A stretch of 64,000 bases of DNA from Dissophora ornata (lineage: Eukaryota > Mortierellomycota > Mortierellomycetes > Mortierellales > Mortierellaceae). Where the stretch lies: assembly GCA_025201705.1 (NCBI GenBank), contig MU616594.1, forward strand, positions 27,652 through 91,651, given 5' to 3'. The notes below the pieces were generated by a model. That model worked only from the letters and a program-made list of their open reading frames with translations. It was not told the origin of the DNA and searched no databases. Of this stretch, positions 60,716-64,000 are shown piece by piece; the first letter of the stretch is position 1, and each line of letters starts with the position of its first letter. The position numbers were made by a program, and so were the translations under genes.

Positions 60716-63700
60716 TTAGTCGTCCTCCATCATCATATCATCCTCATCGCCATCCAGATCGATCTTTCTGCGCTTCCCACTACCATGGCCATCGTCCTTT
60801 CGGAACTGGCGGCCGACCTTCTCACGCAACACATCCAAGCCAGAATCCTCCTCGGCCCACTCGATCACCAAGTGACGACCGAGCAAATGCGTGTTGGCGA
60901 CGTTCTCGTATACGCTCTTGGCCTCCTGCTTCGTCATAAAATCCAAGAAGGCGAAACCGCGGTGGCCGCCAGACATCTTCTTGGGAATTCTTACGGACTT
61001 GAGTTGGCCAAATGAGCTATTACAATATGAATGCGACGAAGCGTTAGATCTGTGATAATGAAAAGGGCAGAGTAAAACCCGAAAGCGAGCCATAGATTAT
61101 TCATCATACCTGAACAGTCCTTGGATATCCTTCTTGGAGGCCTCGAAGGGAATGTTGCGGACAAGAAGCTTTGTGCCGTGGTCCTTGGGAGCAACACGGC
61201 TCTTGCTCTTACTATCGCTCTTCGACGATGAACGATCCGAGAACTTAATTTCAAGCTTGTTTGCATCCAAAATAAAACCGTTCATTGCCTTCATAGCATT
61301 CATTGCCTTCTCCTTCGACACAAACTCGGCAAATCCGAATCCCATGCTCAAAGTCTTGCCAGGGTTCTTGGGATCTGGCTTGTATCGGATCATGGTCGAC
61401 TTGATTCCATCCACACTTGCAAAGGCCTTCCTCAGCCCTTCGTCTGTGGTCTTGAAGTTGATATTCTTGATGAAGAGCGTCGCACCCTCCAAGTTGTCAG
61501 CGCTCTGAGAGTCCTCTGCAGTGGTGGTAGCATCCATAAGTTGTGTCGAGGTGATCTTCTTGGAAAGCGCCTCTTCTTCGTCATCAACAGCCTTCTTCTC
61601 CGCCTTCTTGTTCTTCATCTCAGGGTCATACTTGCTTGTGAACACGCCAACAGGTGCCTTCTCCAGGTACAAAATCGTGTCTTTAAACCGCCTGTATGCC
61701 AAGTGCGAGAATGCAGATCTAGCTTCACTGGGCTGTAGGAACTCGACGATAGCAATAGTCTTTGCTGGTGGCATCAAGACCCGTCCGAGATCTCCATGAG
61801 TGCCAAATAGATCCTGCAACTCCTGTTCTGTGGTATTGAAGGGGATGTTCTTGACGAGAATAACAGTGTCGCTGCGCTCCTTCTTGCCAAAGGCGTCGAC
61901 ATTGATACCTTCTTCCTCCAGAAATTTTTTCGTCTCCATGATGATCTGGGTTTCTGCAACGGCAAGACGGACTCCCATGTTGTCAGCATCAGGGTTGAGA
62001 ATATCAGCCTTAGAGACATTGAGGCGATCTGCGATCGATGCAGCGATAGCATCGGACTAGAGAATTGGGGAGTTATTAGTTCCAGTGCTAATAAGACCCA
62101 GGTTCGTACTAACAACATGCAAGGAATATACATATGTACGTACGTTCATGTAAAGAGAGTTCCAGTTAAAGTCCATGCCGCTCTGTCCCTTTTTCTTCAG
62201 CTCGCGCTGCTTCTTGATGGACAGAGGTCGTCCACCGGGTCCAAGCGGGTTCTCCTCGTCCTCCTTGGGCTGTGGCTTCTCCTTCGAGGCAAGAATGTGC
62301 AGCAGACGACCCATAAAAAACTTCTTATCCATTGACGTAAAAGCCTTGATGGCATGCTCTGGAAGGAGGAAGAGAATGTAGGCATAACCCTTGGGTTTCT
62401 TGGTATCCTTAGAGATGGGCATGTGGACCTCAGATAAAGGTCCGAATTTCTCAAACAACTTGCGAAGCTCGTCTTCCGTACAGGTATATGGCAAGTTCCG
62501 AACAAAAAGTCGTCCGGTATCCGCAATGAGATTCTTGGTGTTCTCTTCCTCCTCCTCTGCTGAAATGATAAGGGGTCTGCTTGGTGGCTCCTGAGCAATC
62601 TTGGGTGCCGGTGCTGGCTCTGGGTCCTGCTTTTCCTTTGTGTCCTCCTTTTCATCTTCTGACTTCTACGACAAAAAATAAATAGATAGAATAAATAAAA
62701 GCGCAAAGTGAAAAAGGTCCTCTGAGATGAAGTGTTATTGTTATCCATACCTCCTCGGCCGCCTCGCCTGCTGGCTTGGCCATGCGCGACTTTAACCAGT
62801 CCAGATCAGAAACCTCAGAGTTGTTGACAAGACTGTCGTCCTTGGGAGCTTCAGACATGACTGTATCCTCATCATCCTCAGCTTTACTCTCATCTCCAGC
62901 TTTTGTTGTTGGCAAATTATCGTAGAGTTCATCGTCAGAGTCCTCGAATGTGATTTTTGTCTGTGTGACCATCAGTCCCTCTCCACCGGGTTTCCTGTTC
63001 TTGATGGCAACAACTTGCGCCTTTGCCTTTGCCTTATTGCTAACACGATCATGCCCGACTTTCTCAGTATTAAGCTCCACGGCATCATCGTTCGCCCACG
63101 TTTTAGTGACAGCTCTGGGTTGCATGATCTCCAAGTATTCCTTCAGTTTGGGGTCGCTTTCAGCCTGGTAGAGTTTGGCGAGATGGTCCTGCTTCTTCTT
63201 TAATTCCAGGTTTGCGTCGCTCGTGTTCCTCAGCTTCATTGCGGCCTCGGCAGCCTCCTTCCTCTGTCTTTCAACGCCCATTTTCCGAGCATGTGCTGAT
63301 GTGCCGATTGAATGCTGACTCCAGGCTCTAGGAAGAGAGTCATCTCCAATCTAAGCATGTCATATTTGTCCATAAGGAGATTTAGTACGGCTTGCAGGGG
63401 CAATTGGACGTTAGCGATGCACGATCGTGAGACAAAGGCACAGTTGTTCATTTACCTCTTTTGCCTTCTCTACGATGATCTTTGACGTGTCAATGAAAGT
63501 GTTGTTGAAGTGTGCAAGCGCGGCCTTAGCCTCCTTGTCGGTCTTGTATCCAATGAATCCGAAGCGTCTCGAGTTACCAAAACTACAGACAGGGACGAGG
63601 AGCGAAAGACACAGCATCAGGTCCGGAGCTTAACGCAGTCGATGGCAAGGAACATGTACGCAATGAAGTAAAAATAGGGTATCCCTGTATTCACTTACGA

Positions 63701-63912
63701 GCTCTTCATAAGCTTGGCGTCGGTCACCTCGCCAATGGAGCTGAAGTGCTCCCGGAACCTCTCGTCCGTGAGGTGCTTTGGAAGGTTTTTGATAATCAAC
63801 CTCGACCTATGTTTACAACGTTGAAATGAATTGATGGTCCAATGGCATTCACGACGGCAAATTTCGAGGGGACTGAGTTGCATCGCATGCAATATTCAAT
63901 GTCTACTTACAT
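60716..63912 (-). CDS. MRD1: Multiple RNA-binding domain protein 1 (Mrd1/RBM19)
   Basis: Seven exons in transcription order: 63912-63911, 63806-63699, 63582-63456, 63350-62751, 62665-62144, 62056-61110, 61016-60716. The sum is 2607 nt, or 868 residues (yeast Mrd1 is 887). Five RRMs: RRM1 from [13 protein letters not shown] with RRFGFIGY (residues 2-78), RRM2 from [11 protein letters not shown] (about 325), RRM3 from [11 protein letters not shown] (about 517), RRM4 from [10 protein letters not shown] (about 645), RRM5 from [11 protein letters not shown] (about 748) with RGFAFLDF. Between RRM1 and RRM2 are the [17 protein letters not shown] segment and an acidic linker. It binds the 35S pre-rRNA in the nucleolar 90S particle and is needed for early 18S cleavages. 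The initiator ATG is split: AT in exon 1 (63912-63911) and G in exon 2 (63806), across a GTAAGT..AG intron. Confidence 0.95.
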
Positions 63913-64000
63913 GTCGACAATGGTTATGGGTGAGGAGTGTGTGCTGAGAAAGGGTCTGCAGTGTGCACTGCACACCTCTTTTAGTCTCGACCACAAAAAA

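Overview
The window is a piece of a fungal nuclear genome. It is intron-rich, with gene density and short GT-AG introns typical of fungi. The fungal-type Kre9/Knh1-like wall protein, the OPT (ISP4-like) transporter array, a GDP-L-fucose synthase, a kinesin-12 and a DGCR6-like protein together suggest an early-diverging lineage, most probably Mortierellomycota (Mortierella/Linnemannia-like). That placement is inference. For most genes I rebuilt the exons by hand, and the spliced lengths divide by three, which supports the models.

Layout. 1-2177: C-terminal part of a fungal-specific transcription factor. 2637-9344: a 14-exon kinesin-12 (KIF15-like). 9639-11005 (-): proteasome subunit alpha-1, divergent from a DGCR6-like coiled-coil protein (11320-12651). 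13131-14283 (-): Nudix ADP-sugar pyrophosphatase, divergent from a DBP5/DDX19 mRNA-export helicase (14993-16794) across a pyrimidine-rich spacer. 16928-22300 (-): full-length ABCC transporter. 22.3-26.1 kb: gene-poor, with a broken gene of unknown family, a non-coding repeat and an assembly gap. 26182-26262: tRNA-Ser(GCT). 26426-27169 (-): glutathione S-transferase-like protein. 28.5-32.7 kb: ribosomal proteins uS13/RPS18 (-), eL19/RPL19 (+) and mitochondrial uS19 (-). 33353-34707: GDP-L-fucose synthase. 37.0-57.9 kb: array of oligopeptide transporters with three apparently intact genes, one with a frameshift and one pseudogene broken by an internal inversion. Between the fourth and fifth members lies a transposon island with a decayed piggyBac transposase and, downstream on the same strand, a decayed Fanzor (TnpB-like) nuclease. 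58801-59334 (-): GPI-anchored wall protein. 60716-63912 (-): MRD1 pre-rRNA processing factor with five RRMs.

Housekeeping genes (proteasome, ribosome, ribosome biogenesis, mRNA export) occupy both flanks. The OPT array is the accessory, fast-evolving part. It shows tandem duplication, patchy sequence homogenisation, pseudogenisation, inversion and transposon insertion. The best leads are the piggyBac-Fanzor island, the inverted OPT pseudogene, and introns placed inside or directly after start codons in several housekeeping genes.
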